A DNA stretch of 64,000 nt, taken from the NCBI GenBank assembly GCA_021818985.1, contig JAKASO010000003.1, positions 1 through 64,000 of the forward strand, written 5' to 3'. Below are positions 42,954 through 52,754 of this stretch, piece after piece. Source of the DNA: a bacterium (GTDB lineage: Bacteria > SZUA-79 > Acidulodesulfobacterales > Acidulodesulfobacteraceae). The notes below the pieces were generated by a model. It was not told where the DNA came from, did no database searches, and worked only from the letters and a program-made list of their open reading frames with translations. Numbering within the stretch: the first letter of the stretch is position 1; every line of letters begins with the position of its first letter. The position numbers were made by a program, and so were the translations under genes.

Positions 42954-44528
42954 ATGATCAAAGAAGTAAAAACGAGAGTAATCCTTATCCTCGTTTTAAT
43001 TGCCGTATCAATATTTTCTATAGTTCCATCACTTTATAAAAATACCCCCGGGTGGTGGAAAGGCGTCCTGGGCAATACCTCGATGCATCTCGGCTTAGAT
43101 CTTCAAGGCGGGTTATATCTGATAGAAAAGGTCGAAACGAACAAAGCCATTAAAGAAAAATTATACAAGGACTATACCGACATTATATCTTATACGGTTA
43201 AAAAAGGGTTTAATAAACGCGATATAGTATTTAAAAATCAGCATGTCAAAATTTCCGGCAAGCTTTTAAAAAATCCTTCCAGCCTTCATGATTATATCCG
43301 GCATCACCATTCATCTTTGAAGCTTGCAGGAGATAAAATATTTTTTAAACCATCAACACTTGCCCTTTATAAAAAAGAAGCGGTCAGTGGGGCATTGGAA
43401 GTAATGAGGAACAGGATTGACCAGTTCGGGCTTATATCTCCCGTAATTGCAAGGCAGGGAAAAAATCTGATAGTTCTGGAACTTCCGGGGGTTAAAAACG
43501 TGAAACAGGCCGTCAGGTTGATAGGTAAAACCGCACGGCTTACATTCCAACTTTTAGACGATACGCCAAGTGCAGTAAAATCATTAAAAAAAGGCATCGT
43601 CCCAAAAGGCGACGAGATTCTTTACCATTCCAAATACAATAAATATACACATAAAATTACGGAGAAAATTCCCTATCTTGTTAAAAAAAATATCCTGATG
43701 AGCGGAGTGAACATTTCAAGCACAAGTGTTCAGGTAAACCAGTATAATCAACCTATAGTAGCTATTTCATTTAATTCAAAAGGAACGATAGAATTTGCAA
43801 ATATAACGACGAAATATACAGGTAAAAGGCTTGCCATTATTCTTGACCATAACGTATATTCGGCTCCCGTGATAGAAGAACCCATATTAGGCGGACAAGC
43901 AACAATATCGGGAAATTTTACCATTGCAAAAGCCAACAACCTTGCTATTGCCCTCAGATCTGGTGCGCTCCCCGCACCTGTAAAAATATTGCAGGATGTA
44001 ACCGTCGGACCCACACTCGGCGCCGATTCAATTCATGATGGTATCATAGCAGCCGTAATCGGCAGCATTCTTGTCATCGGCTTTATGATATTTTACTACG
44101 GATTATCCGGCTTGATTGCGGATTTCGCACTTTTAGAAAACATCCTTTTTCTTATGGCAGCGCTGTCCTTATTCGGTGCAACATTGACACTGCCTGGAAT
44201 TGCGGGCATAATCCTCACCATTGGTATGGGTGTGGATGCAAACGTCCTTATTTTTGAAAGAATAAGAGAGGAATTAAGAGAGAATAAGCCTATACCCATT
44301 GCTATTGACAACGGCTATAATAAAGCATTCTTTACCATACTTGATTCTCACGTAACGGCTCTTATCACGGCGGCAGTCCTGTTTTACTTCGGTTCAGGAC
44401 CGATAAAAGGCTTTGCTATAACTTTATCGCTCGGCATTATTATAAACCTTTTTACATCGCTCGTAGGAACTAAAGTTATCTTTGATATAATACAAAACAG
44501 GAAAAATCTAAAAAAATTAAGTATTTAA
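42954..44528 (+). CDS. secD: protein translocase subunit SecD
   Basis: A 524-residue RND-type protein that uses proton flow to pull proteins across the membrane. The first helix (about 9-27) is followed by LGLDLQGGLYLI, the P1 periplasmic domain, and six transmembrane segments in total. The C-terminal block contains IAGIILTIGMGVDANVLIFERIREEL with the proton-relay Asp, which is the SecD signature. Order yajC-secD-secF is standard. Confidence 0.97.
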   Translation: MIKEVKTRVILILVLIAVSIFSIVPSLYKNTPGWWKGVLGNTSMHLGLDLQGGLYLIEKVETNKAIKEKLYKDYTDIISYTVKKGFNKRDIVFKNQHVKISGKLLKNPSSLHDYIRHHHSSLKLAGDKIFFKPSTLALYKKEAVSGALEVMRNRIDQFGLISPVIARQGKNLIVLELPGVKNVKQAVRLIGKTARLTFQLLDDTPSAVKSLKKGIVPKGDEILYHSKYNKYTHKITEKIPYLVKKNILMSGVNISSTSVQVNQYNQPIVAISFNSKGTIEFANITTKYTGKRLAIILDHNVYSAPVIEEPILGGQATISGNFTIAKANNLAIALRSGALPAPVKILQDVTVGPTLGADSIHDGIIAAVIGSILVIGFMIFYYGLSGLIADFALLENILFLMAALSLFGATLTLPGIAGIILTIGMGVDANVLIFERIREELRENKPIPIAIDNGYNKAFFTILDSHVTALITAAVLFYFGSGPIKGFAITLSLGIIINLFTSLVGTKVIFDIIQNRKNLKKLSI

Positions 44529-44541
44529 GGAGTATATAAAG

Positions 44542-45453
44542 GTGGAATTCATAAGAAACACCCATTTCGACTTTCTCGGAAAAAAAAAATATTCTTTCGT
44601 AATATCGTCCGTCCTCGTCATCCTCGGCATAATTGAGGTTATCATGATGGTTCTGGGTCTTGCCAGAATAGGAATTGACTTTACCGGCGGATTATCCATG
44701 CAGCTTCTGTTTAAACACAAAATAGCCTTGCCGGTTGTCAGAAAAGCGCTTGCTTCCGGCGGATTTAAGGATGTCAAGATTATTAAATTCACGGGAAAGA
44801 ATGAGATCATAATTAAAACAAAGGCTGCGAACAGCAATATAAGAAAATATGCGAAAGACCTGCAGACGGTCGTCAAAAAAAGCATGCCGGGCAATGTTTT
44901 TAAAGTGATAAGCAGGGAGGAAGTCGGTCCGTCGGTTGGAAGAAGTCTTACAAGAGATGCTATAGTTGCCATCATTATAGCTATAGTAGCCATTATCGTA
45001 TATATAACATGGAGGTTCGAGTTCAGGTTCGGGCTTGCAGCCGGTATAGGACTTGCCCATGACGTATTAGCCCTTCTCGGCATCATATTTATTTTCGACA
45101 AGGAGATAACCCTTCTTGTTATTACCGCGCTTTTAACGGTAGCAGGCTATTCGCTAACTGACAAGGTAGTTGTTTTTGACAGAATAAGGGAAAACTTGCG
45201 CCTTGCCAAAGAAAAAAATAAAGCGATTAACTTAGTGAATCTCGTAAACAAAAGCATTAACGAGGTTCTGACAAGAACGGTCGTTACTGCTTTAACGGTC
45301 TTTTTAGTCGTTCTTTCGCTTTTCTTTCTTGGAGGATTAGTTCTTCATGATTTTGCTTTTACCCTTCTTTCCGGCATATTAATAGGAACTTATTCTTCAA
45401 TGTTCATTGCAAGTCCAGTGATGGTGGCGCTTAATAAAAAATACTATTCATAA
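44542..45453 (+). CDS. secF: protein translocase subunit SecF
   Basis: A 303-residue partner of SecD with six transmembrane segments. It opens with FIRNTHFDFLGKKKYSF, then GIDFTGGLSMQLLF, and the C-terminal half has AGYSLTDKVVVFDRIREN and NEVLTRTVVTALTVFLVV, the SecF motifs. It starts at GTG (44542-44544) with AAGGAG about 9 nt upstream. The stop codon lies in a 10-bp tandem duplication. Confidence 0.97.
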   Translation: MEFIRNTHFDFLGKKKYSFVISSVLVILGIIEVIMMVLGLARIGIDFTGGLSMQLLFKHKIALPVVRKALASGGFKDVKIIKFTGKNEIIIKTKAANSNIRKYAKDLQTVVKKSMPGNVFKVISREEVGPSVGRSLTRDAIVAIIIAIVAIIVYITWRFEFRFGLAAGIGLAHDVLALLGIIFIFDKEITLLVITALLTVAGYSLTDKVVVFDRIRENLRLAKEKNKAINLVNLVNKSINEVLTRTVVTALTVFLVVLSLFFLGGLVLHDFAFTLLSGILIGTYSSMFIASPVMVALNKKYYS

Positions 45454-45465
45454 AAATTCATAAAA
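45446..45465. repeat. 10-bp perfect tandem duplication at the secF stop
   Basis: ATTCATAAAA occurs twice (45446-45455, 45456-45465). The secF stop TAA is at 45451-45453, and the second copy supplies another TAA one frame over. Confidence 0.95.
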
Positions 45466-45485
45466 GTAGCTGGGAAACTGCCGTA

Positions 45486-47294
45486 ATGCATGATCCTATA
45501 AGAGATTTAATAAAAAATAATCTAAAAAAATTCTCGTTCGACCCTTATGTTGAATCTATAATTTCAAGAAGGCTTGCTTCCCAGCTTATTTTCGATCCAG
45601 TCTTTACCTTTAATACGCCCATGGTGCATCCGGATGACATGGCCCTTTTTTTAAATAATTGGACGTCCAATTATCTAAATCCGTCCTTAAGGTGCCTTCA
45701 CGACCCCTTCTTAATGAAAGATATGAATAAAGCGGCAGATCGTATTATTGCAGGCCTTTTAAATAACGAAAAAATATGCGTTTACGGAGATTATGATGTT
45801 GACGGCATAACTTCAATATCCTTTCTCGTCCTTTTTTTAAGAGAACTAAAAAACCATATTGCCGGTATGAAAAACACGCCGCCGGAAGAACAGATTATTT
45901 ATAAGATACCCGATAGAATCAAGCACGGATACGGGCTCGGGATCGAACCGATTAACGAAGTTATCTTTAATAACGATAACGGCGGTAAAACCGTTTCTTT
46001 GATCGTTACAGTAGATCTGGGCATTACAAATGTCGAAAGTGTGGCGTATGCAAACTCAAGAAATATTGACGTTATTATATGCGACCACCATGAAATTCCT
46101 GAAAAACTGCCGGAGGCTTATGCGATACTCAATCCAAAACAGCCTGACGACAAGTTTCCGTTCAAATTCCTGCCGGGCGCTGGCATAGCATTTAATCTTG
46201 CAATAGCCCTTCGCAAAAAAATGGTATATGGCGGCATAATAAAAACATACCCTAATCTTAAAAACTTTCTTGATATAGTCTGCCTTGGCATTATTGCCGA
46301 CATTGTTCCAATGTATGATGAAAACAGGATATTGGTTCATCACGGTTTGAAAAAAATAAACGATAGTCCCAGAACCGGCATAAAGGCTTTAAAAAAAATA
46401 TGCGGTCTGCATTTCGATAATGTCAATGAATTCGATGTCGCATGGAAAATGGCGCCAAGAATAAACTCTGCCGGAAGAATCGGCGATCCTTCCATAGCCG
46501 TGGAACTGCTGATCTCAGATACCCCCGAAAATGCAAAAATGTATGCGGAAAAAATAGAATTGTTCAATAAGAAAAGACAGGAGTTAGAAAATGATTGTTT
46601 TTCTACGGCATTAAAAAAAGCGGAAACCCGATTGACCGAACATGATAACTTTCTCATTTTGTGCGATGATTCATGGCACCCAGGCGTTACGGGAATTGCA
46701 TCCTCCAAGCTTGCCGAACATTTTAAAAGGCCGGTTTTACTTCTATCAGGCTTTAAGCCGGGTATATTTATAGGTTCTGCAAGAACTTACGGTGATATTG
46801 ATATTTATGGATTTTTAAAAAATTTTGATCAATTCTACCTGAAGTTCGGGGGGCATAAAACGGCATGCGGTTTAACTTTAAGTAGGGATATTTTCAGTAA
46901 ATTTTTAGAAGGGGCAAGTCATTATCTCAAAACTCAAAATAGCATGCAGGTAACGGAAAAAAAGGCAGATTATGAAGAAGAAATTAACCTTAAAAATATA
47001 AAAAAGGAGTTAATATCGGGTATAAAAATTATGGCGCCTTTCGGAAACCTTAACGAACGACCAAAATTCTTAATGAGAAACGTCATCCTTGAAAATATAA
47101 AGAATTCCGCTAACACCCATTTTACCTGCGATGTACTTAACGATCGTCTTAAATCGAAAGCGTTTCTTTTTTCTAAAGGCGACCTTTTAAAAAACAGCTA
47201 TACGGGATCAAATAATTTGAATCAGATGCGGGTAAACGGCATAATATTCGAATTTTTCAATGATTATATAAAAATATTAAACATTTTGACATAA
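45486..47294 (+). CDS. recJ: single-stranded-DNA-specific exonuclease RecJ
   Basis: A 602-residue DHH-family 5'-3' exonuclease for recombination and mismatch repair. KICVYGDYDVDGITS carries the first metal Asp residues, VTVDLGI the second, and IICDHHEIPE the DHH motif. The DHHA1 region has KFGGHKTACGLTL. An OB domain completes the C-terminus. It lies 33 bp after secF and 80 bp before pilM. Both recJ and recA are in this window. Confidence 0.95.
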   Translation: MHDPIRDLIKNNLKKFSFDPYVESIISRRLASQLIFDPVFTFNTPMVHPDDMALFLNNWTSNYLNPSLRCLHDPFLMKDMNKAADRIIAGLLNNEKICVYGDYDVDGITSISFLVLFLRELKNHIAGMKNTPPEEQIIYKIPDRIKHGYGLGIEPINEVIFNNDNGGKTVSLIVTVDLGITNVESVAYANSRNIDVIICDHHEIPEKLPEAYAILNPKQPDDKFPFKFLPGAGIAFNLAIALRKKMVYGGIIKTYPNLKNFLDIVCLGIIADIVPMYDENRILVHHGLKKINDSPRTGIKALKKICGLHFDNVNEFDVAWKMAPRINSAGRIGDPSIAVELLISDTPENAKMYAEKIELFNKKRQELENDCFSTALKKAETRLTEHDNFLILCDDSWHPGVTGIASSKLAEHFKRPVLLLSGFKPGIFIGSARTYGDIDIYGFLKNFDQFYLKFGGHKTACGLTLSRDIFSKFLEGASHYLKTQNSMQVTEKKADYEEEINLKNIKKELISGIKIMAPFGNLNERPKFLMRNVILENIKNSANTHFTCDVLNDRLKSKAFLFSKGDLLKNSYTGSNNLNQMRVNGIIFEFFNDYIKILNILT

Positions 47295-47373
47295 ACCGCT
47301 CTTTAAAATACAATATAATTTTAATTAAAACAGCTTTTTATCTTATTTTACCTTATATGATTTATATGATATT

Positions 47374-48384
47374 ATGATATTTCACAAAGTCTTAACAGCC
47401 GTAGAAATCGAACGGGGGTCTGTAAAGATCCTCGAAGTGGAAAAGAAAAAAAACGGTTATCTCTTAAATAATTTCTTAAATAACACGATCGCTGGAGCAG
47501 AACCCCGGGAAATTTCAATTGAGCTTAATAATATTTTTTTAAAGAATAAAATCCGCAGAAAAAACGTCTATACGAATATCAAAGATAATTCCGTTTGGAC
47601 ATATCATCTTTTGCTTCCAGAAATGCCGGAAAACGACCTTATAAAAGCCGTAGAATATGAAATTAAAAAAAAACTGCCATTTCCTGTGTCTTCCGCAACC
47701 TTTGATTATATTTACACATATTCCTTAAATCCCGACACGTCAAAAAATATTAAAATAACCGTTTTTGTTACAAAAAAAGAGGATATTGACCTATTAAATG
47801 CTATCTTTACAAATTCGGGAATAAAGTTAAAATCGATCGAATGTAAAACGACGTCAATTTTTAATGCTTATCTGTATGTTCATGGAAACAGGAAAGGACA
47901 TTACCTTTTATGCGACATAAATTCTTCCGTCGCCAGAATCATGATTATTTATGATAATTCCACGTCCTTTGAAAGAATTTTAGAGGACCCGGCAATAGCC
48001 GAACACGCCATAAATAAGTTAGGTAACATCATAGGAAGCGAAATTAAAAAAACCGTAGATTTTTACTATGCAGGAAAATCAATCGAACCCATAGAAAATA
48101 TTTATCTTTCTGGGATTTACTCTTACGCTCCCGAATTTATAAAAAACGTATCAAGCATTGCGGAACTGCCTGTTAAAACCGATGGCATTATAAATTTAAT
48201 GAATCGTGGTCTTACTTCCGGCGTGGCAGGCAAAATGCCTTTTATTCCTTCAGGTAAAAAACTGCTCAATAATAATCATAATGACGATTACGATAATAAT
48301 ACCTTACTCCTATCGGAAATAGACGAACAGTTTATACCGTTAACGGATATGTGGACGACATTCGGTCTTATTGCAAACAGATAA
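47374..48384 (+). CDS. pilM: type IV pilus inner-membrane platform protein PilM
   Basis: A 336-residue actin-like cytoplasmic protein. It opens with LTAVEIERGSVKILEVEK, the phosphate-1-like loop, and has YEIKKKLPFPVSSATFDYIY and FVTKKEDIDLLNAIF, typical of the PilM/Pil ATPase fold. The next gene encodes PilN, whose conserved NLLPYE motif binds PilM. It begins the pilMNOPQ operon. It ends after a low-complexity Asn-rich loop (NNNHNDDYDNN). Confidence 0.9.
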   Translation: MIFHKVLTAVEIERGSVKILEVEKKKNGYLLNNFLNNTIAGAEPREISIELNNIFLKNKIRRKNVYTNIKDNSVWTYHLLLPEMPENDLIKAVEYEIKKKLPFPVSSATFDYIYTYSLNPDTSKNIKITVFVTKKEDIDLLNAIFTNSGIKLKSIECKTTSIFNAYLYVHGNRKGHYLLCDINSSVARIMIIYDNSTSFERILEDPAIAEHAINKLGNIIGSEIKKTVDFYYAGKSIEPIENIYLSGIYSYAPEFIKNVSSIAELPVKTDGIINLMNRGLTSGVAGKMPFIPSGKKLLNNNHNDDYDNNTLLLSEIDEQFIPLTDMWTTFGLIANR

Positions 48385-48427
48385 AAATAATCGCGCTGCC
48401 GGTTCACGGGCGTAAAAGAAAAAATAT

Positions 48428-49021
48428 ATGCGAATAACAAAAAAAACAAAAAAGAACAAAACCAGAATTAATTTACTGCCTTATGAGGACCGGATAAAAA
48501 TATTAAACGCAAAAAAAAGGCTTATTATACTTATAATAATAGCAGCCTATATAATATTACTTGCAGTCTCGGACATCGGCTTCTACATGGCCTCGGTATC
48601 AAAAGGCAACATAATAGCGAAATTAAACGAGCGCTTGTTGGTACTGCGCAGTAAAAATATATTATACAAAAATATGAACAATGTAATTTTAAAAAAAGAA
48701 AAATTGCAGGGCATTTTAAAAAAAGAGATAAGCGCCATTGAAAAGTTAGGAGCCATGAAAACAAACTGGAGCGGAAAATTGATAAAAATAGTCGGGGCAT
48801 CGCCGAACGGCGTCTGGCTTAACGGTATTTCGGCAGGAAAAGGAACGCTTAATATAAATGGCAACAGCCTGTCTTTAATTAATATTTCCGAATACATTAA
48901 AAACTTAAAGGCAACCGGATTTCTAAAAAAACTTTATTTAAAAAGCGTAGGAAGAAAGTCTGTTAAGGGAAATACTTATTATTCATTTGTTATAGAAGGC
49001 GTTTTAACTATGCGAACCTAA
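48428..49021 (+). CDS. pilN: type IV pilus alignment protein PilN
   Basis: A 197-residue bitopic membrane protein. RINLLPYEDRI (15-25) is the PilM-binding motif, one transmembrane helix follows (about 35-57), then a coiled coil and a ferredoxin-like fold ending GKLIKIVGASPNGVWLNG and beyond. It pairs with PilO in the periplasm. It lies 43 bp downstream of pilM. Confidence 0.92.
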   Translation: MRITKKTKKNKTRINLLPYEDRIKILNAKKRLIILIIIAAYIILLAVSDIGFYMASVSKGNIIAKLNERLLVLRSKNILYKNMNNVILKKEKLQGILKKEISAIEKLGAMKTNWSGKLIKIVGASPNGVWLNGISAGKGTLNINGNSLSLINISEYIKNLKATGFLKKLYLKSVGRKSVKGNTYYSFVIEGVLTMRT

Positions 49022-49073
49022 ATCCGGATGTAGATCGTCCACCATAATCATAATATTGAATATTGAGTAAAAG

Positions 49074-49679
49074 ATGAATTTCTTTGAAAAATTAAAACAA
49101 TTGCTTTACTATTTGGGCCATAATAAGACCCTCTTGGTGGTAGGAATGCTTTTTATCTTTATTTTTCTGGTAAATGAAGATATCTTCATGAACAGAATAA
49201 ATAAAAACATATCGAATGAGCATATAAGGCTGAAAAAAATTGCTTTGGAACTCAAAAAACTTAAAAAACAGTCGGCCTCTTTAAATATCGAAAAAAAGCG
49301 CCTATTTAATGTCCAAAGATCTGCGCTCGCATTAAAAAATAAACTTAAAGAAGAGGAAAAAATGCTTCCCAGAACATTTAAAATATCGGAATTAATCCGC
49401 CAGATATCAGAATCCACGCCAAAAACGAATTTCATAATCGAAACAGTTGTTTTTGGCAAGCCTGTCTTTAAGAAAAAATTTAGCGAACTGCCATTGGAAA
49501 TATCCCTGATAAGCGGCTTCAACAAAGCCCTTATATTTATAAAAAATATAAATTCCCTAAAAAGAATTTTTTTAATTAATACTATACATATCTCGCCGGA
49601 TAAAAAATTCTTTCCCAACGTAAAAATCGTTGTAAAAGGCAAAGTTTTTGCATTAAATTTATTAAAGTATTATCATTAA
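49074..49679 (+). CDS. pilO: type IV pilus alignment protein PilO
   Basis: A 201-residue bitopic protein: N-terminal cytoplasmic part, a transmembrane helix (about 18-36), a long coiled coil (45-105) and a periplasmic domain that includes ESTPKTNFIIETVVFGKP. The general layout matches PilO. It forms a dimer with PilN and links PilM to PilP-PilQ. The sequence is rather diverged from model PilO and its identity rests on operon position and topology. Confidence 0.85.
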   Translation: MNFFEKLKQLLYYLGHNKTLLVVGMLFIFIFLVNEDIFMNRINKNISNEHIRLKKIALELKKLKKQSASLNIEKKRLFNVQRSALALKNKLKEEEKMLPRTFKISELIRQISESTPKTNFIIETVVFGKPVFKKKFSELPLEISLISGFNKALIFIKNINSLKRIFLINTIHISPDKKFFPNVKIVVKGKVFALNLLKYYH

Positions 49680-49761
49680 TATATTAAATGTATTATTATA
49701 TTTTATATTTAAGATATTTTTAAAATACATTATTTTTAAGGAGATGTTTTGAAACAGTTAA

Positions 49762-50124
49762 ATGAAATATAATAAAAAAACAGTTTTAAAATGGCTTTTA
49801 GCCTCTTTTTTATATATTTTAATTATAATTATAACGGCTACGGCTGGGATATCATACGGCATAAAAAATCCTTTTATCCCGCCTTTTAAACAAAAACAGA
49901 TAAAAAGCGCAAGCAAATTCGGCGATCTTGATTTGCAGGGAATAATCACGGGTTCAAGGCAGATGCGCAACATTGCAATAATAAACGGAAAACCTTATTA
50001 TAAAGACTCGAAGATCGCAAACGGCATTATCGTTAAAATAACAACCGCCTCTGTAACAATTAAAGAAAAGAACGGAAAAATTATAAAATTAGAATTAAAA
50101 AAATATGAAGGTTTTACAAATTGA
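49762..50124 (+). CDS. pilP: PilP-like protein with a membrane anchor in place of a lipobox
   Basis: A 120-residue protein with an N-terminal transmembrane helix (about 10-32) then NPFIPP (36-41), and a small beta-domain: DLDLQGIITGSRQMRNIAIING, then YYKDSKI and a lysine-rich end. This is the PilP/GspC homology-region pattern. PilP is normally a lipoprotein with a lipobox cysteine, but none is present here, so the anchor helix must replace it. It connects PilN-PilO with the secretin encoded next. Confidence 0.78.
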   Translation: MKYNKKTVLKWLLASFLYILIIIITATAGISYGIKNPFIPPFKQKQIKSASKFGDLDLQGIITGSRQMRNIAIINGKPYYKDSKIANGIIVKITTASVTIKEKNGKIIKLELKKYEGFTN

Positions 50125-50158
50125 AACAAATTAATCAAAATAATCAAGGTAAAAATTA

Positions 50159-51484
50159 ATGAAAATTAGAATTATTACGATATGCGTCTTTTTATCAGTT
50201 TTTTTTATGTTTGGGTATACAGGCACAGCATCCGGCTCCATAAATAAAAACATACCCAAAATGTATTATAATTTTTACGGGGTTAAATTGCCAAAAACAA
50301 AAATAACGATAAGCGGCGACAATATTCCTTTGAGATCTTTAATAATCGGATTAGCCCATGAATTTCATATCAATTATGCTTTAAGCAATACCGTTAAAGG
50401 CACCGTAACGTTACATATCGCCAAAGTTCCGTTGAATGCCGCACTGGGTATAATATTTGCGGCCGGTAATTTAAACTTTAGTGTAGAAAACGGCATTATT
50501 TTCATAGGCACGGGGTCGTCCCTAAAGAACAGTTATGCCGCATATAATATCAAGCTTAAGAATATACAGGCTAAAACCGTCCTTCCCGTAATAACGCCTA
50601 TTTTACCTGCCGGCGCAAAGGCAATACCGTCTCCCCACGGCAATTCCATACTGGTTTATGATCTATCTTCCAACATAAATAAGATTAAAAAAATTATAAA
50701 AGGATTCGACATTAAGAAAAAGACCGTCCTTCTAAAGGCCCAAATCGTTGATGTCAGCGATAACTTTACCAGAAATCTGGGGGTATCATGGTCTTTTTCG
50801 CCATACAATAACAGCACGATCACTTCATCGTCTTCAAATATCACAGGTTTCAGTATCCCGACAACCCTTTCCACAAATACCATGAACATAAATATAGGCA
50901 CCTCATTGCTAAATTTCGGGCTTATATCCGCCCAATTATCCATGGGTCAACAATTAGGGTGGGACAAAATAATATCCTCTCCCAATGTTTCGGTTCTGAG
51001 CGGCAAGTCTGCCACAATAAATTCGGGCATAACTATGTATTATTTAGCATATACTTCGTCTTCCGCCGGCGGGGTTTCAACTCCAACATCCCCGACAAGC
51101 GGGGTAACATTAGTAACGCAGCAGCCCATAACTTCAACGCTTCAAACGATCACCCTCGGACTGACGCTGACCGTAACGCCTATCGTTGAAAGCAAAAATA
51201 ACATTCTTTTAGATATTACCGTATCCAATTCGCAGCCAAATTTTGCACAGCAGGTTGATGGATTTCCTACCACGAACAGCAAAAGCGTTACCACGACCGT
51301 AGTTGTTAAAAACCGCTCTACTCTGGTTATAGGAGGGATTTTGAGCACCCAGAAATCACGTTCCAATAATGGAGTGCCATTTTTATCCACATTACCTGTG
51401 ATAGGCTATCTTTTTTCTTCCAGACAGAAAAGTGTGATAAAAGAACAGCTTATGGTCTTTATTTCGCCCGAAATTATCAAATAA
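50159..51484 (+). CDS. pilQ: type IV pilus secretin PilQ (compact)
   Basis: A 441-residue outer-membrane secretin. A signal peptide (about 1-27) is followed by an STN-type region (SGDNIPLRSLIIGLA), then one N1-like domain with PVITPILPAGAKAIPSPHGN, and the secretin core with VLLKAQIVDVSDNFTRNLGVSW. The last part contains GGILSTQKSRSNNGVPFL and the secretin end GYLFSSRQKSVIKEQLMVFISPEII. It lacks the AMIN domains of longer PilQ proteins (about 700 residues). A Ser/Thr/Pro-rich stretch (300-320) lies in the channel region. Confidence 0.93.
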   Translation: MKIRIITICVFLSVFFMFGYTGTASGSINKNIPKMYYNFYGVKLPKTKITISGDNIPLRSLIIGLAHEFHINYALSNTVKGTVTLHIAKVPLNAALGIIFAAGNLNFSVENGIIFIGTGSSLKNSYAAYNIKLKNIQAKTVLPVITPILPAGAKAIPSPHGNSILVYDLSSNINKIKKIIKGFDIKKKTVLLKAQIVDVSDNFTRNLGVSWSFSPYNNSTITSSSSNITGFSIPTTLSTNTMNINIGTSLLNFGLISAQLSMGQQLGWDKIISSPNVSVLSGKSATINSGITMYYLAYTSSSAGGVSTPTSPTSGVTLVTQQPITSTLQTITLGLTLTVTPIVESKNNILLDITVSNSQPNFAQQVDGFPTTNSKSVTTTVVVKNRSTLVIGGILSTQKSRSNNGVPFLSTLPVIGYLFSSRQKSVIKEQLMVFISPEIIK

Positions 51485-51569
51485 AACCGGTTCCTATCAA
51501 AAAACCCGTTAATTATTATAAAGTATTATAAAGACTATATATAAAGGTATCCATTTATTTATTTTATTT

Positions 51570-52412
51570 ATGAAAAAAAATAATCCGAATGACGATTCAA
51601 AGATGTCTTTTTTAGAGCATTTTATCGAGCTTAGAAAAAGGATTATTTATATATTTATAGCTATTGTTATAGGGATGGGGCTTTCATGGCATTTATCATA
51701 CACCGCGATACACTTTATTGAATTGCCGTTAGAAAAACCGACATATATCACATATTTTTCGGGAATGCTAAAAAAGGCTATAAAGAAAAAATTGCCGGCG
51801 GCATATTATGCTTTCGGTCTTAATAAAACGCCAAAAAAGTTTGTAAGGCATATCCTGCACTACTCAAAACCTTTAGAGCCGTTTTTTATGCAGGTAAAGG
51901 CTTCAATAGTTATGGGATTTATGATAGCGCTTCCCTTTATACTTTTTGAAATATGGCAATTCATAAAACCGGGACTATCAAAAAAAGAAAGACGATATAT
52001 ATTTCCTTTTATGTTCTTTGGGACAATATTTTTTATCGCCGGTATGATATTTATGATACTTTATATATGGCCGGCGGTAATAAACTTCTCCTTAAGTTAC
52101 CAGAGTCCAAATCTATCCCCTCTTATTAACCTGACCCACTATATAAATTTTGCTTTAAGGCTTAGCCTGATATTTGGGATAATATTTGAACTTCCTGTCC
52201 TTTCGGCATTGTTATCGTTTGCAGGTATAATAAAACCCGGGTTTCTAAAAAAATACAGGAAGTACGCCCTTATATTAAGTCTTATAATAGCCGCATTCCA
52301 CGCTGACATAGTAACAATGTTCTTTATTGCGGTGCCGCTTTATTCCATGTATGAAGTAAGCATATTAATTTCACGCCTTATATGGGGCATGAAAAATGTA
52401 AAGCATATTTAG
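51570..52412 (+). CDS. tatC: twin-arginine translocase subunit TatC
   Basis: A 280-residue protein with six transmembrane segments. MSFLEHFIELRKRI (12-25) is the TatC opening, and SLIFGIIFELPVLSALLSFAG is a conserved block. Compared with the usual 240-260 residues it has about 30 extra in the first periplasmic loop (about 52-100, lysine-rich). It receives folded twin-arginine substrates. No tatA or tatB lies in the window. It is the last gene of the plus-strand run. Confidence 0.95.
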   Translation: MKKNNPNDDSKMSFLEHFIELRKRIIYIFIAIVIGMGLSWHLSYTAIHFIELPLEKPTYITYFSGMLKKAIKKKLPAAYYAFGLNKTPKKFVRHILHYSKPLEPFFMQVKASIVMGFMIALPFILFEIWQFIKPGLSKKERRYIFPFMFFGTIFFIAGMIFMILYIWPAVINFSLSYQSPNLSPLINLTHYINFALRLSLIFGIIFELPVLSALLSFAGIIKPGFLKKYRKYALILSLIIAAFHADIVTMFFIAVPLYSMYEVSILISRLIWGMKNVKHI

Positions 52413-52420
52413 AAGAAAGA

Positions 52421-52660
52421 CTATATTATGCTTTTTTTTACATAAAATTTAAACTTTCCTCCTTCTTCAAGGGATTCGAGTAGTTCATTGCCAGTTCTTT
52501 TGCACCATGCAATCATATCGTTTTTAGAACCCGGATCGGTGGAAATAACCTCAAGTATTTGTCCTCCGCCCATTATATCAATCTCTTTTTTTGTCTTAAC
52601 AATAGGCAACGGACAGGATAAACCGCTCGCATCAAGGGTTTTGTTTGCAACTACAGCCAT
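52421..52660 (-). CDS. tusA: TusA-family sulfur carrier protein (second copy)
   Basis: A 79-residue TusA protein with LDASGLSCPLPIVKTKKEI (Cys16 in CPxP) and a final FYVKK strand. It differs clearly from the copy at 603-866 in length and side sequence. AGGAGG lies upstream of the ATG. It is convergent with tatC and alone in its transcription unit. It can carry persulfide sulfur, but its donor and acceptor are unknown. Confidence 0.9.
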   Translation of the reverse strand: MAVVANKTLDASGLSCPLPIVKTKKEIDIMGGGQILEVISTDPGSKNDMIAWCKRTGNELLESLEEGGKFKFYVKKSII

Positions 52661-52754
52661 AACGACCTCCTTTGGACTTTATTAGATTAACAACTTTAAC
52701 AATTTTACTACTATATTATTAAATTTTAAAAAAGTCAACATTGTGAAAATTTCC

